From positions 1 through 7,350 of the forward strand of contig CALINZ010000007.1 in assembly GCA_938045085.1 (NCBI GenBank): a DNA stretch of 7,350 nt, read 5' to 3'. Below the pieces are notes generated by a model. It saw only the letters and a program-made list of their open reading frames with translations, was not told where the DNA came from and searched no databases. Made by a program: the position numbers and the translations under genes. Source of the stretch: an uncultured Collinsella sp. GTDB lineage: Bacteria > Actinomycetota > Coriobacteriia > Coriobacteriales > Coriobacteriaceae. This document shows positions 1 through 6,844 of this stretch, piece after piece (within the stretch, counting starts at the first letter, position 1; each line of letters opens with the position of its first letter).

Positions 1-2
1 GC

Positions 3-3000
3 CTGTTGCTGTCCCAGTGGCTCGGCCTGGAGTTTGTCCAGGAGGTCATCGCCAGCAAGCGTGCCGTCGAGACCCTCATCCCGGCCACCGATGTCGCCAT
101 CGAGCTGGGCGGCGAGGACGCCAAGATCATCTACTTCGACAACGGCATCGAGCAGCGCATGAACGGCACCTGCGCCGGCGGTACGGGCGCGTTCATCGAC
201 CAGATGGCAACCCTGCTGCACACCGACGCGAGCGGTCTCAACGAGCTCGCGGCCAACGCCACCACCATCTATCCCATCGCTAGCCGCTGCGGCGTCTTTG
301 CCAAGACCGACGTGCAGCCGCTGCTCAACGAGGGCGCCCGACCCGAGGACGTGGCCGCCTCCATCTTCCAGGCCGTCGTGACCCAGACCATCTCGGGCCT
401 GGCGTGCGGCCGTCCCATCCGCGGCAACGTCGCCTTCCTGGGCGGCCCGCTGCAGTATCTTTCCGAGCTGCGTCACCGCTTCTACCTCACGCTCAACCTG
501 GACGAGGAACATCGTATCGTACCCCAAAACGCTCACCTGTTTGTGGCGAGCGGCGCCGCCATGGCGCACGAGTCCAACAAGCTCAGCACGTTCCCGCAGC
601 TCATCGAGGCCATTGATGCCCTGGGTGACACACAGGGTGCCGAGGTCGAGCGCCTGGACCCGCTCTTTGCCACCGACGAGGACTTTGCCGAGTTCAAGAC
701 CCGCCACGACACCGAGGTCGTCCCCAAGGGCAAGCTCGACGGCTACGCCGGCCGCGTGTTCATCGGCATCGACGCCGGCTCCACCACCATGAAAGCCGCG
801 CTCGTGGGCGAGGACGGTCAGCTGCTGCACACCTGGTACGGCAACAACAACGGCGACATCCTAGGCACGGCCAAGGTCATCATGGCCGATTTCTACAACC
901 ACATCCCCGCCGGCTGCACCATCGGCCACGTGACTACCACGGGCTACGGCGAGGCGCTGCTCATCGAGGCCCTCAAGGCCGACTCGGGCGAAATCGAGAC
1001 CGTCGCGCACCTGCGCGGCGCCAAGGCGTTCTTGCCCGGCGTCGAGTTTATCCTGGACATCGGTGGCCAGGACATGAAGTGCCTGCGCGTCAAGGACGGC
1101 GTCATCGAGCACATTATGCTCAACGAGGCCTGCTCGTCGGGTTGCGGCAGCTTTATCGAGAGCTTCGCCGTGTCCATGAACATGGACGTGTGCGCGTTCG
1201 CCGACGCCGCCATCCATGCCAAGGCTCCGGTCGATTTGGGTAGCCGCTGCACGGTCTTTATGAACTCGCGCGTTAAGCAGGCGCAAAAGGAAGGCGCCAC
1301 GGTGGGCGACATCGCGGCCGGTCTGTCCTATTCCGTCATTAAGAATGCCCTGTTCAAGGTCATTAAGCTGCGCGACCCCAAGGAGATTGGCAGCCAAGTG
1401 ATCGTCCAGGGCGGCACCTTTATGTCCGACGCTACGCTGCGTGCGTTTGAGCAGCTCACTGGCGTTCACGCCGTGCGTCCCGACATCGCCGGCTGCATGG
1501 GCGCTTATGGTGCGGCCCTGCTCGCCCGCGATCGCGCCGGTGCCGATGGCACCTCGACCATCCTTTCGGCTGAGGACATCGCGCACCTTACCGTGACGCA
1601 AAAGCATGTCCGCTGCGGTCGCTGCTCCAACAACTGCCAACTCACCGTCAACGACTTTGGCGGCGGCAGGCGCTTCATTACCGGCAACCGCTGCGAGAAG
1701 GGCGCCGGCCACAAAAAGCAGAAGACCGAGGCCCCCAACCTCTTCAAAAAGAAAAACGAGCTGCTCTTTAACCGCGAGGTGCTGAGCCCCGACGAGGCCC
1801 CGCGCGGCACCGTCGGCATCCCCCGTGCGCTCAACATGTACGAGAATTACCCCTTCTGGCACGCGTTCTTTACGCGCCTGGGCTTTAGCGTGCAGCTGTC
1901 CGACCAGTCGAGCAAGAAGACCTACCAGGCGGGCATCGAGTCCATGCCGTCCGAGAGCGTGTGCTACCCGGCAAAGATGAGCCACGGCCACGTGATGAAC
2001 CTCATCGACCGCGATGTCGACTTTATCTGGATGCCGTGCGTGCGCTGGGAGCGCAAGGAGGATCCGACTGCCGGTAACTGCTATAACTGCCCCATCGTCA
2101 TGAGCTACCCCACGGCGCTGGCGCTCAATATCGACGAGATTCGCGAGCAGAACATCGAGTTCCTGTACCCGTTTGTGCCCTATCACGACAAGACCGAGCT
2201 CAAGCGCCGTCTGTACCAGGTGCTCGCCGTCGACCGTGTGGCCGATGCGCAAGCCGGTCGCGGTCGCGTGCGTGGACCCAAGATCACGCGCTCCGAGGTC
2301 GATGCCGCCGTCAACGCTGCCTTTGAGGCCGATGCGCGTTTCCACGAGGACATCCAGACCATGGGCGAGGAGGCTCTTAAGTGGGTCGAGGACCACGGCG
2401 GCCACGGCATTGTGCTCGCCGGCCGCCCCTACCATAACGACCCCGAGATCAACCACGCCCTGCCCGAGCTTATCTCGAGCTTTGGCTTTGCAGTCTTTAC
2501 CGAGGATTCGCTTGCGCATCTCGTGAAGCCCGAGCGTCCGATTCGCGTCGTCGACCAGTGGATGTACCACAGCCGCCTGTACGCCGTCGCCCGCTTTGTG
2601 ACGATGCGCAACGACCTGGACCTGATCCAGCTCAATTCCTTCGGCTGCGGCCTGGACGCCCTGACCACCGACCAGGTGCAGGAGATCCTGGAGGCCAGCG
2701 GCAAGATCTACACCGTGCTCAAGATCGACGAGGTGTCCAACCTGGGCGCCGCGCGCATCCGCATCCGCTCGCTCATGGCAGCGCTCAAGGACCAGGAGGC
2801 CGAGCGCCTGGCAGAGGCCACGGCCGCGGGCGAGGCCTACGAGCAGGGCGATGCTGCGCCGGTGGCTCCCTCCACGGACGCTCCCGCGTTCGCGAGCCGC
2901 AAGTACACGTTCGAGGCGCAGCGTGAGAGCGCCTCGACCGCATGGCCCAAGGTGCCCTTTACCGAGCAGATGCGTGACGAGGGCTATACCATCCTGTGCC

Positions 3001-4337
3001 CGCAGATGGCGCCGATCCACTTTGACCTGGTCAAAGAGGTGTTCCGCGGTGCCGGCTATAACTTGGAGCTGCTGCCCTCAACCGATCACGACGCCGTCGA
3101 GGCCGGCCTGCGCTATGTGAACAATGACATTTGCTACCCGTCGATTCTGGTGACGGGCCAGATTATGGAGGCCATCGAGAGCGGTCGATACGACCTGTCC
3201 AAGACGGCCGTGGTTATCAGCCAGACCGGCGGCGGCTGCCGTGCCACCAACTACATCGCGCTCATCCGCAAGGCCCTGCGCGAGAGCGGCCACCCCGAGA
3301 TCCCGGTGATCTCGCTTTCGGCCGTGGCGCTGGGCGAGGACAACCCCGGCTTTAAGATTACGCCGGCGCTGCTTAAGCAGGCAGTCTACGCGGTGCTCTT
3401 TGGCGACGTGATGATGCAGATGCTCTATCGTTGCCGCCCGTACGAGGCCACGCCCGGCGCCGCCAACGCGCTCTACGAGGAGTACATGGCGCGCGCCCGC
3501 AAGCTGGCGCCCAAGTTCAACAGGCACAACTACACCAAGCTTGCGCGTGAGGCCATCCGCGCGTTCGACACCATGCCGCTCGTGGGCGAGGGCACCAAGC
3601 CGCGCGTGGGCGTGGTCGGCGAGATTCTGGTCAAGTTCCACCCCACGGCCAACAACCACGTGGTCGATGTCATTGAGCGCGAGGGCTGCGAGGCTGTGGT
3701 GCCGGGCCTGCTCGACTTCTTCCTGTACTCCATGAGCAATGCCGAGCTGCAAAAAGACGAGCTGGGAAGCTCTGCCACGGCGCGCGCTAGCATGCAGGCA
3801 CTCATTAAGCTGGTGGACTGGATGCGCACGCCGGTGGAGGAGATGCTCGAAAAGTCCCGCCGTTTCGAGGCGCCCGAGCGCATTGGCACCATGGCGGACA
3901 AGGCTCGTACGGTGCTTTCGGTGTGCAACAACATGGGCGAGGGCTGGTTACTCACGGCCGAGATGCTCGATCTGATTGACCACGGTGCGCCCAACATCAT
4001 CTGCACGCAGCCCTTCGCGTGCCTGCCCAATCACGTGGTGGGCAAGGCCGTGATCAAGGAGCTGCGCCGTCAGCACCCCGAGAGCAATATCGTCGCGGTG
4101 GACTACGACCCCGGTGCGTCCGAGGTCAACCAGCTCAACCGTATTAAGCTCATGATTAGCGTGGCCAAGGAGAACATGCGCGCCGGTAAGGGCTTTAAGC
4201 TCGAGAAGGTGGCGCCGCTCGCGATGGACGAGGTCACTGGCCAGATGCGTGCCCATGACGGCTGCGTGAGCTGCGGCTCGGTCGACGAGAGTGCCGTGGC
4301 GTCGGTCGCTGAGCGCCTGGGACGCGGTGTGAAGTAG
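3..4337 (+). CDS. 2-hydroxyacyl-CoA dehydratase activase-type protein, large fused form (5' partial)
   Basis: This is a very large relative of the ATP-dependent activators (HgdC/FldI type) that inject an electron into 2-hydroxyacyl-CoA dehydratases in strict anaerobes. It is open from the window edge, so the N-terminus is missing; about 1443 residues remain. Numbering from base 6, residues 1 to about 190 are the end of a first ASKHA ATPase module, with ELGGEDAK (33-40), a Cys at 56 in TCAGGTG and a Cys at 95 in SRCGVF. These two Cys match the iron-sulfur ligands of HgdC. A second module starts at GIDAGSTT (about 254) and has DIGGQD, Cys 376/380 in CSSGCGSF and Cys 415. A Cys cluster (537, 540, 544, 563) precedes a DUF2229-like region from about 601. 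The C-terminal part resembles dehydratase subunits (CYP at 1043, GGGC at 1078) and ends with CVSC (1420-1423). The actual substrate enzyme is unknown, as are the roles of the extra Cys residues. Codon use is GC-rich, unlike the genes downstream. Confidence 0.9.
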   Translation: MLLSQWLGLEFVQEVIASKRAVETLIPATDVAIELGGEDAKIIYFDNGIEQRMNGTCAGGTGAFIDQMATLLHTDASGLNELAANATTIYPIASRCGVFAKTDVQPLLNEGARPEDVAASIFQAVVTQTISGLACGRPIRGNVAFLGGPLQYLSELRHRFYLTLNLDEEHRIVPQNAHLFVASGAAMAHESNKLSTFPQLIEAIDALGDTQGAEVERLDPLFATDEDFAEFKTRHDTEVVPKGKLDGYAGRVFIGIDAGSTTMKAALVGEDGQLLHTWYGNNNGDILGTAKVIMADFYNHIPAGCTIGHVTTTGYGEALLIEALKADSGEIETVAHLRGAKAFLPGVEFILDIGGQDMKCLRVKDGVIEHIMLNEACSSGCGSFIESFAVSMNMDVCAFADAAIHAKAPVDLGSRCTVFMNSRVKQAQKEGATVGDIAAGLSYSVIKNALFKVIKLRDPKEIGSQVIVQGGTFMSDATLRAFEQLTGVHAVRPDIAGCMGAYGAALLARDRAGADGTSTILSAEDIAHLTVTQKHVRCGRCSNNCQLTVNDFGGGRRFITGNRCEKGAGHKKQKTEAPNLFKKKNELLFNREVLSPDEAPRGTVGIPRALNMYENYPFWHAFFTRLGFSVQLSDQSSKKTYQAGIESMPSESVCYPAKMSHGHVMNLIDRDVDFIWMPCVRWERKEDPTAGNCYNCPIVMSYPTALALNIDEIREQNIEFLYPFVPYHDKTELKRRLYQVLAVDRVADAQAGRGRVRGPKITRSEVDAAVNAAFEADARFHEDIQTMGEEALKWVEDHGGHGIVLAGRPYHNDPEINHALPELISSFGFAVFTEDSLAHLVKPERPIRVVDQWMYHSRLYAVARFVTMRNDLDLIQLNSFGCGLDALTTDQVQEILEASGKIYTVLKIDEVSNLGAARIRIRSLMAALKDQEAERLAEATAAGEAYEQGDAAPVAPSTDAPAFASRKYTFEAQRESASTAWPKVPFTEQMRDEGYTILCPQMAPIHFDLVKEVFRGAGYNLELLPSTDHDAVEAGLRYVNNDICYPSILVTGQIMEAIESGRYDLSKTAVVISQTGGGCRATNYIALIRKALRESGHPEIPVISLSAVALGEDNPGFKITPALLKQAVYAVLFGDVMMQMLYRCRPYEATPGAANALYEEYMARARKLAPKFNRHNYTKLAREAIRAFDTMPLVGEGTKPRVGVVGEILVKFHPTANNHVVDVIEREGCEAVVPGLLDFFLYSMSNAELQKDELGSSATARASMQALIKLVDWMRTPVEEMLEKSRRFEAPERIGTMADKARTVLSVCNNMGEGWLLTAEMLDLIDHGAPNIICTQPFACLPNHVVGKAVIKELRRQHPESNIVAVDYDPGASEVNQLNRIKLMISVAKENMRAGKGFKLEKVAPLAMDEVTGQMRAHDGCVSCGSVDESAVASVAERLGRGVK

Positions 4338-4383
4338 CTAAATTATTCCGACGCTAACAGCGGCTTGCCGAAATAGCGTGTGA

Positions 4384-4427
4384 GGTGCGGTGGCGGCCAT
4401 CTGGCTGTCGCCGCGCCATCTTTCTCT
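4384..4427 (+). terminator. Probable Rho-independent terminator of the activase gene
   Basis: Bases 4384-4398 pair with 4403-4417 in a 15-pair stem with four G-T wobbles and an ATCT loop. The stem starts 46 bases after the activase stop. The following tail is ATCTTTCTC, pyrimidine-rich but not a clean T run, so termination efficiency is uncertain. Confidence 0.55.
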
Positions 4428-4473
4428 GGCTTGGTCTAGGGCGCTGCAGACAATGAATGGTGCGGTCAGTGCT

Positions 4474-4514
4474 CGGCTCAACCCGCTGAGAAGGTGGGAC
4501 AGAGCCGTTTATTT
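4474..4514 (+). terminator. Possible secondary hairpin terminator
   Basis: CGGCTC (4474-4479) pairs with GAGCCG (4502-4507), with a possible inner CCC/GGG pairing, followed by TTTATTT. The loop is large and imperfect. It could act as a back-up terminator or be a chance structure. Confidence 0.25.
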
Positions 4515-4605
4515 CGGAAGTGGGGCACAGGCTTGCGGGTGGTGAGTGGGTCACTGATTTGGCAAGAGTCTGTCAGGTCCTCGTTGTTTTCTCTCGGAAA
4601 ACTTC

Positions 4606-4630
4606 AAAAAACATGGGCTGACCCACGTTT
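4606..4630 (-). terminator. Rho-independent terminator of the LysR gene, possibly bidirectional
   Basis: On the minus strand AAACGTGGG pairs with CCCATGTTT (one G-T wobble) around a TCAG tetraloop, and the 3' arm runs into six T residues (plus-strand A run 4606-4611). It lies about 55 bases beyond the LysR stop at 4685. Read on the plus strand the hairpin is followed by TTTCTGTT, so it may also stop transcription arriving from the activase side. Confidence 0.7.
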
Positions 4631-4684
4631 CTGTTCTGGCGGAATACGTTGCTGCTTTGCATGGAATTAGCATGCCCGTCATAT

Positions 4685-5641
4685 TCAGCTGGAAAGGTCT
4701 CCTCTTTCAGCGCTTTTTAAACATCGAGAGAGCCGGCGTGCCTCAAGTTGAATGCAGCTTATCGCGTGATGAGTCTGCGCTTGGGTATCGTTTGAATTTG
4801 AAACGCAGTAAAAAGGGATTGATATTCTGTCTTGTTCGCTTAGGCAAACGATTTTTGCTGGATAGCCTATCCTGATTTGAGACGCTTGTGAGGCCATGGT
4901 CAGAATAATCCCATGCTTATGAATCAGAAAATCGGACAAATTTTGCTGGTCTGCTAAGTTAATATTCTCGTAGGAAGGGGAAAGGCCCAGATGGTTAAAT
5001 ACTGAGTTTATTCTCTTTCGACAATATCGAATGTCACAGGTGTTTGCAATTGGATATCGAGCCACCGCGTTTAGATTTGCCGTTGCGCGACTGGCTAATG
5101 GGTGACTGCTTTCAACTAAGAGGTTGACTTCGGCATTCAATAAAAAATGTGATTCAAAAAGATTGGTGTCTACTTGTCCAGCGACAATTGCAATGTCGAT
5201 TTGTCTGTCAAGTAGAAGGGATAAACACGTTCCGCCGTCGTCATATCTGGAAACAGTAAACTTACCGCCCTTATACTTTTTCGAAAGCCTGTTCAGTGTG
5301 GGCTGGTTGAACCAGCTTGCGAGTATTGGTGCTAGTCCGACTGCAACGCGTGTCAAACGTGTCTGGGTTATTTTTATCTTTTCACGCGTGATTTGCGCAT
5401 ACGCTTGAATTCCCTCAACTGAAGCTAGTACATCTAATGCTATAGGAAGGATTTCCTCTCCATAGTTTGTTAGATGTAGAATACTGCCTCTTTTTTCGAA
5501 CAGCTTCAGACCAAGTTCAGATTCCAATGCTCGAATGCCTTTTGAAACAGCTTGCGGCGAAACGCTTAATATAGTTGCTGCATCCGAGTAATTCTGATAA
5601 TCAAATACCTTTATGAAATACTGCAGCTGAACAACATTCAC
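4685..5641 (-). CDS. LysR-family transcriptional regulator
   Basis: A complete 318-residue protein, the normal LysR-type length. Residues about 1-65 form the N-terminal winged helix-turn-helix: VVQLQYFIKVF opening, the recognition segment SVSPQAVSKGIRALESELG, then LFEKRG and the wing. A linker helix follows, then an effector-binding domain (about 92-300) with typical landmarks such as DIAIVAG and LLVESSHPLA. The start is GTG at 5641, supported by AAGGA seven to eight bases upstream on the minus strand. The gene is divergent from the Cys-rich peptide/radical SAM operon and separated from it by 158 bases, the classic layout in which a LysR protein controls its neighbour and itself. Its codon use is AT-rich compared with the activase. 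The ligand is unknown, and control of the peptide operon is inferred from position only. Confidence 0.9.
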   Translation of the reverse strand: MNVVQLQYFIKVFDYQNYSDAATILSVSPQAVSKGIRALESELGLKLFEKRGSILHLTNYGEEILPIALDVLASVEGIQAYAQITREKIKITQTRLTRVAVGLAPILASWFNQPTLNRLSKKYKGGKFTVSRYDDGGTCLSLLLDRQIDIAIVAGQVDTNLFESHFLLNAEVNLLVESSHPLASRATANLNAVARYPIANTCDIRYCRKRINSVFNHLGLSPSYENINLADQQNLSDFLIHKHGIILTMASQASQIRIGYPAKIVCLSEQDRISIPFYCVSNSNDTQAQTHHAISCIQLEARRLSRCLKSAERGDLSS

Positions 5642-5799
5642 CAGAATTTCCTTAGGTTGAATTTTAAATCAGTCTAAGTGTAAATTAAATAATGTTAAAC
5701 AAGGCAAACAAATTGTTTCATCTAGTACAAAAAGTTATCAAACAGCTTTTGACTTTTTGACCAAAGTATAACTAGGCCTAGAACGAGAAAGGAGCCATT
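5642..5799. promoter_or_regulatory. Divergent promoter/operator region with AAACAA-type repeats
   Basis: This AT-rich 158-base region must hold the promoters of both the LysR gene and the peptide operon. AAACAA occurs at 5697-5702 and 5706-5711, and the inverted copy TTGTTT at 5713-5718. The last two form a 13-base palindrome centred on 5712, a plausible LysR operator. TTTTGAC is repeated at 5747-5753 and 5755-5761, and a TATAAC at 5767-5772 could be the -10 element of the peptide operon. No -35 box is well spaced for it (TTGACT at 5749 is only 12 bases away), which would fit an activator-dependent promoter. A perfect palindrome CTAGGCCTAG lies at 5772-5781. None of these assignments is proven. 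Confidence 0.45.
5788..5794 (+). promoter_or_regulatory. Ribosome binding site of peptide 1
   Basis: AAAGGAG ends five bases before the GTG at 5800. It supports GTG as the start of the Cys-rich peptide. The nearby TTG at 5798 lies in another frame whose product has no sensible features. Confidence 0.6.
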
Positions 5800-5970
5800 G
5801 TGGATTGGATACAGCCAACTCAAACACCTAACGATATTGCTTTGCTATCAAGTTGGTGTCCTTGTCAGGGCGCAAAATGTCAAGGGCGCTGTAATCCCTG
5901 GGGGATGTGTGCCGTGTACACGGGCGGGAATTGCCGCGCATTTCAACATTGCGGTATACACGTTAGCTAG
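5800..5970 (+). CDS. Cys-rich RiPP precursor peptide 1 (seven Cys)
   Basis: A 56-residue peptide starting at GTG with a good ribosome binding site. Residues 1-18 (MDWIQPTQTPNDIALLSS) look like a Cys-free leader. The C-terminal core has seven Cys at residues 20, 22, 27, 31, 37, 45 and 51, is rich in Gly, and ends CGIHVS. It sits first in an operon of two such peptides and a radical SAM enzyme, the arrangement of thioether-bridged peptides (ranthipeptides, sactipeptides) in which the enzyme links Cys sulfur to residue carbons. In general form it recalls the Cys-rich Clo7bot/CLI_3235-type peptides of clostridia, though this comparison is from memory. There is no signal peptide, so export would need leader removal and a transporter, neither of which is in the window. 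It matches peptide 2 in key positions, which supports it as a real gene despite its size. Leader cleavage site and activity are unknown. Confidence 0.75.
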   Translation: MDWIQPTQTPNDIALLSSWCPCQGAKCQGRCNPWGMCAVYTGGNCRAFQHCGIHVS

Positions 5971-5973
5971 GAG
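5969..5973 (+). promoter_or_regulatory. Ribosome binding site of peptide 2, overlapping the stop of peptide 1
   Basis: AGGAG overlaps the TAG stop of peptide 1 (5968-5970) and lies five bases before the ATG at 5979. This tight arrangement suggests coupled translation of the two peptides. Confidence 0.65.
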
Positions 5974-5978
5974 CTCCG

Positions 5979-6143
5979 ATGGAATATATTCAAAAGCCAG
6001 TGAATACTCAGATGCCTGCTTCGTCTCGAGATATTTCTACGTGTGTGTCCTGTGCAGCACATATTTGTTGGAGTTATTCAGGGGGAGGACCGTGTGGCCT
6101 GAGGATCTGCATTACCAAATTTTGTGGCTGGAATTACTCCTAA
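5979..6143 (+). CDS. Cys-rich RiPP precursor peptide 2 (six Cys)
   Basis: A 54-residue peptide eight bases after the peptide 1 stop. Residues 1-21 form a Cys-free leader opening MEYIQKPVNT, parallel to MDWIQPTQT in peptide 1. Six Cys follow at 22, 25, 30, 39, 44 and 49. Features shared with peptide 1 are a C-x4-C spacing after the first Cys pair, Y-[ST]-G-G just before the third Cys from the end (peptide 2) or second from the end (peptide 1), and the ending C-G-x3-S (CGWNYS here). The rest has diverged, including the number of Cys, so the two may give different mature products made by the same enzyme, or two components acting together. The radical SAM gene follows 38 bases downstream. Bridge pattern, cleavage site and biological activity cannot be read from the sequence. 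Confidence 0.75.
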   Translation: MEYIQKPVNTQMPASSRDISTCVSCAAHICWSYSGGGPCGLRICITKFCGWNYS

Positions 6144-6151
6144 TGGCAGGT

Positions 6152-6167
6152 TGAAATATTGAAATAT
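6152..6167 (+). repeat. Tandem 8-base direct repeat before the radical SAM gene
   Basis: TGAAATAT occurs twice back to back, between the peptide 2 stop and the ribosome binding site (GGAG, 6173-6176) of the radical SAM gene. It may be a chance AT-rich duplication. Confidence 0.5.
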
Positions 6168-6181
6168 GCAACGGAGTAGAA

Positions 6182-6844
6182 ATGAAACAGTCTCGCTTTA
6201 ATGTAATCGATAAAGGGAATCAACCTACGTTGGCATATAACTCGTACTCTGGTGCAATCGTTGCGTTGGATGCAGAATACGAAAAGGGGCTTTTTGAGAA
6301 TGGAGCTAGTTGCCCTTCGGAAATTGTCGAAAATTTGACGAACGCGGGGTTGTTGGTTCCCGACGGACTTGACGAGATCGAACATTTAAAAGAGATATCG
6401 TTGGCCTGTCGCATGCAATCAAAATCACTTTCATTTACGATAGCCCCGACATTGAATTGTAACTTCAGATGTCCGTATTGTTATGAGAACGGCAAGCATT
6501 ATGGCTCAATGAGCGACCGATGCGTCGATCAGGTAATAAAGCATATCAATGGCATGGTTATAGACAATCAGGCGGATAGTTTGCAGATTGCCTGGTATGG
6601 CGGCGAGCCTTTATTGGCGATTGAGACGGTGGAGAAGATTACGCGCGGAATCCGAAGTGATGAAATCTTATTTAACGCCAGCATGGTGACCAATGGCTAT
6701 TTCTTAGATGGGAAAACGGCGGAGTTGCTTGCAAAAAATGGGGTTACGCACGTTCAGGTAACTGTCGATGGTCCGCCTGAGATAGGTAGTGTCGAGAAAG
6801 TTGGTGTAGAGCCCCATCCGAAGCGAGTCGGCCCGGCGTCCTAG
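6182..6844 (+). CDS. Radical SAM peptide maturase, N-terminal part, disrupted by an IS256-family element
   Basis: The start ATG has GGAG five bases upstream. The iron-sulfur/SAM motif C93-N-F-R-C97-P-Y-C100 follows the typical IAPTLNCN lead-in, and the SAM-contacting GGEP lies at 140-143 in WYGGEPLL; VTNGY and VTVDGPPE mark further barrel strands. Residues 1-90 form an N-terminal extension with an LxNLTNAGLLV-like segment common in peptide-modifying radical SAM/SPASM enzymes and probably involved in leader binding. Its place after two Cys-rich peptides suggests it installs thioether links in them. Native sequence stops at about residue 201 (base 6784); residues 202-220 are encoded by the insertion sequence end and finish at TAG 6842-6844. 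Family members are usually more than 400 residues, so the rest of the barrel and the SPASM iron-sulfur domain are missing and the protein is almost certainly inactive. The remainder may survive beyond the element. Confidence 0.88.
   Translation: MKQSRFNVIDKGNQPTLAYNSYSGAIVALDAEYEKGLFENGASCPSEIVENLTNAGLLVPDGLDEIEHLKEISLACRMQSKSLSFTIAPTLNCNFRCPYCYENGKHYGSMSDRCVDQVIKHINGMVIDNQADSLQIAWYGGEPLLAIETVEKITRGIRSDEILFNASMVTNGYFLDGKTAELLAKNGVTHVQVTVDGPPEIGSVEKVGVEPHPKRVGPAS

Larger units (their letters stand above)
4338..4684. other. Intergenic region between convergent genes
   Basis: This 347-base gap separates the stop codons of the activase gene (plus strand) and the LysR gene (minus strand). It holds a strong GC-rich hairpin near the activase, a weaker hairpin at 4474-4507 and a clean terminator for the LysR gene at 4606-4630. 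I see no convincing gene: the short open frames here have no recognisable protein features. Base composition shifts from GC-rich to AT-rich across it. Confidence 0.6.

Noticed and set aside
861..3020. A 719-codon open frame on the minus strand inside the activase gene
   Set aside because: It lies antisense to a gene with clear domain motifs, its product is a low-complexity mix rich in H, R, A, G and L with no recognisable domain, and long antisense frames are expected in GC-rich genes with strong codon bias.
3078..3752. A 224-codon minus-strand open frame within the activase gene
   Set aside because: Same antisense shadow effect; no domain features and no credible ribosome binding site.
4485..4507. 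GAGAAGGTGGGAC, faintly like a T-box antiterminator sequence
   Set aside because: It departs from the conserved T-box core, no specifier stem is visible, and no aminoacyl-tRNA synthetase or amino acid gene follows on that strand.
4354..4554. A 66-codon minus-strand open frame in the convergent gap
   Set aside because: Composition is basic and low-information (many S, P, R, Q), it overlaps the hairpin terminator, and nothing supports translation.
4657..4875. A 72-codon plus-strand open frame over the LysR 3' end
   Set aside because: Mostly antisense to the LysR effector domain, no recognisable features, and no clear ribosome binding site.
5798..6154. A 118-codon plus-strand frame from TTG 5798 covering both peptide genes
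   Set aside because: It is in a different frame from both Cys-rich peptides, has no domain features, and the two alternative frames have better starts, ribosome binding sites and matching motifs.
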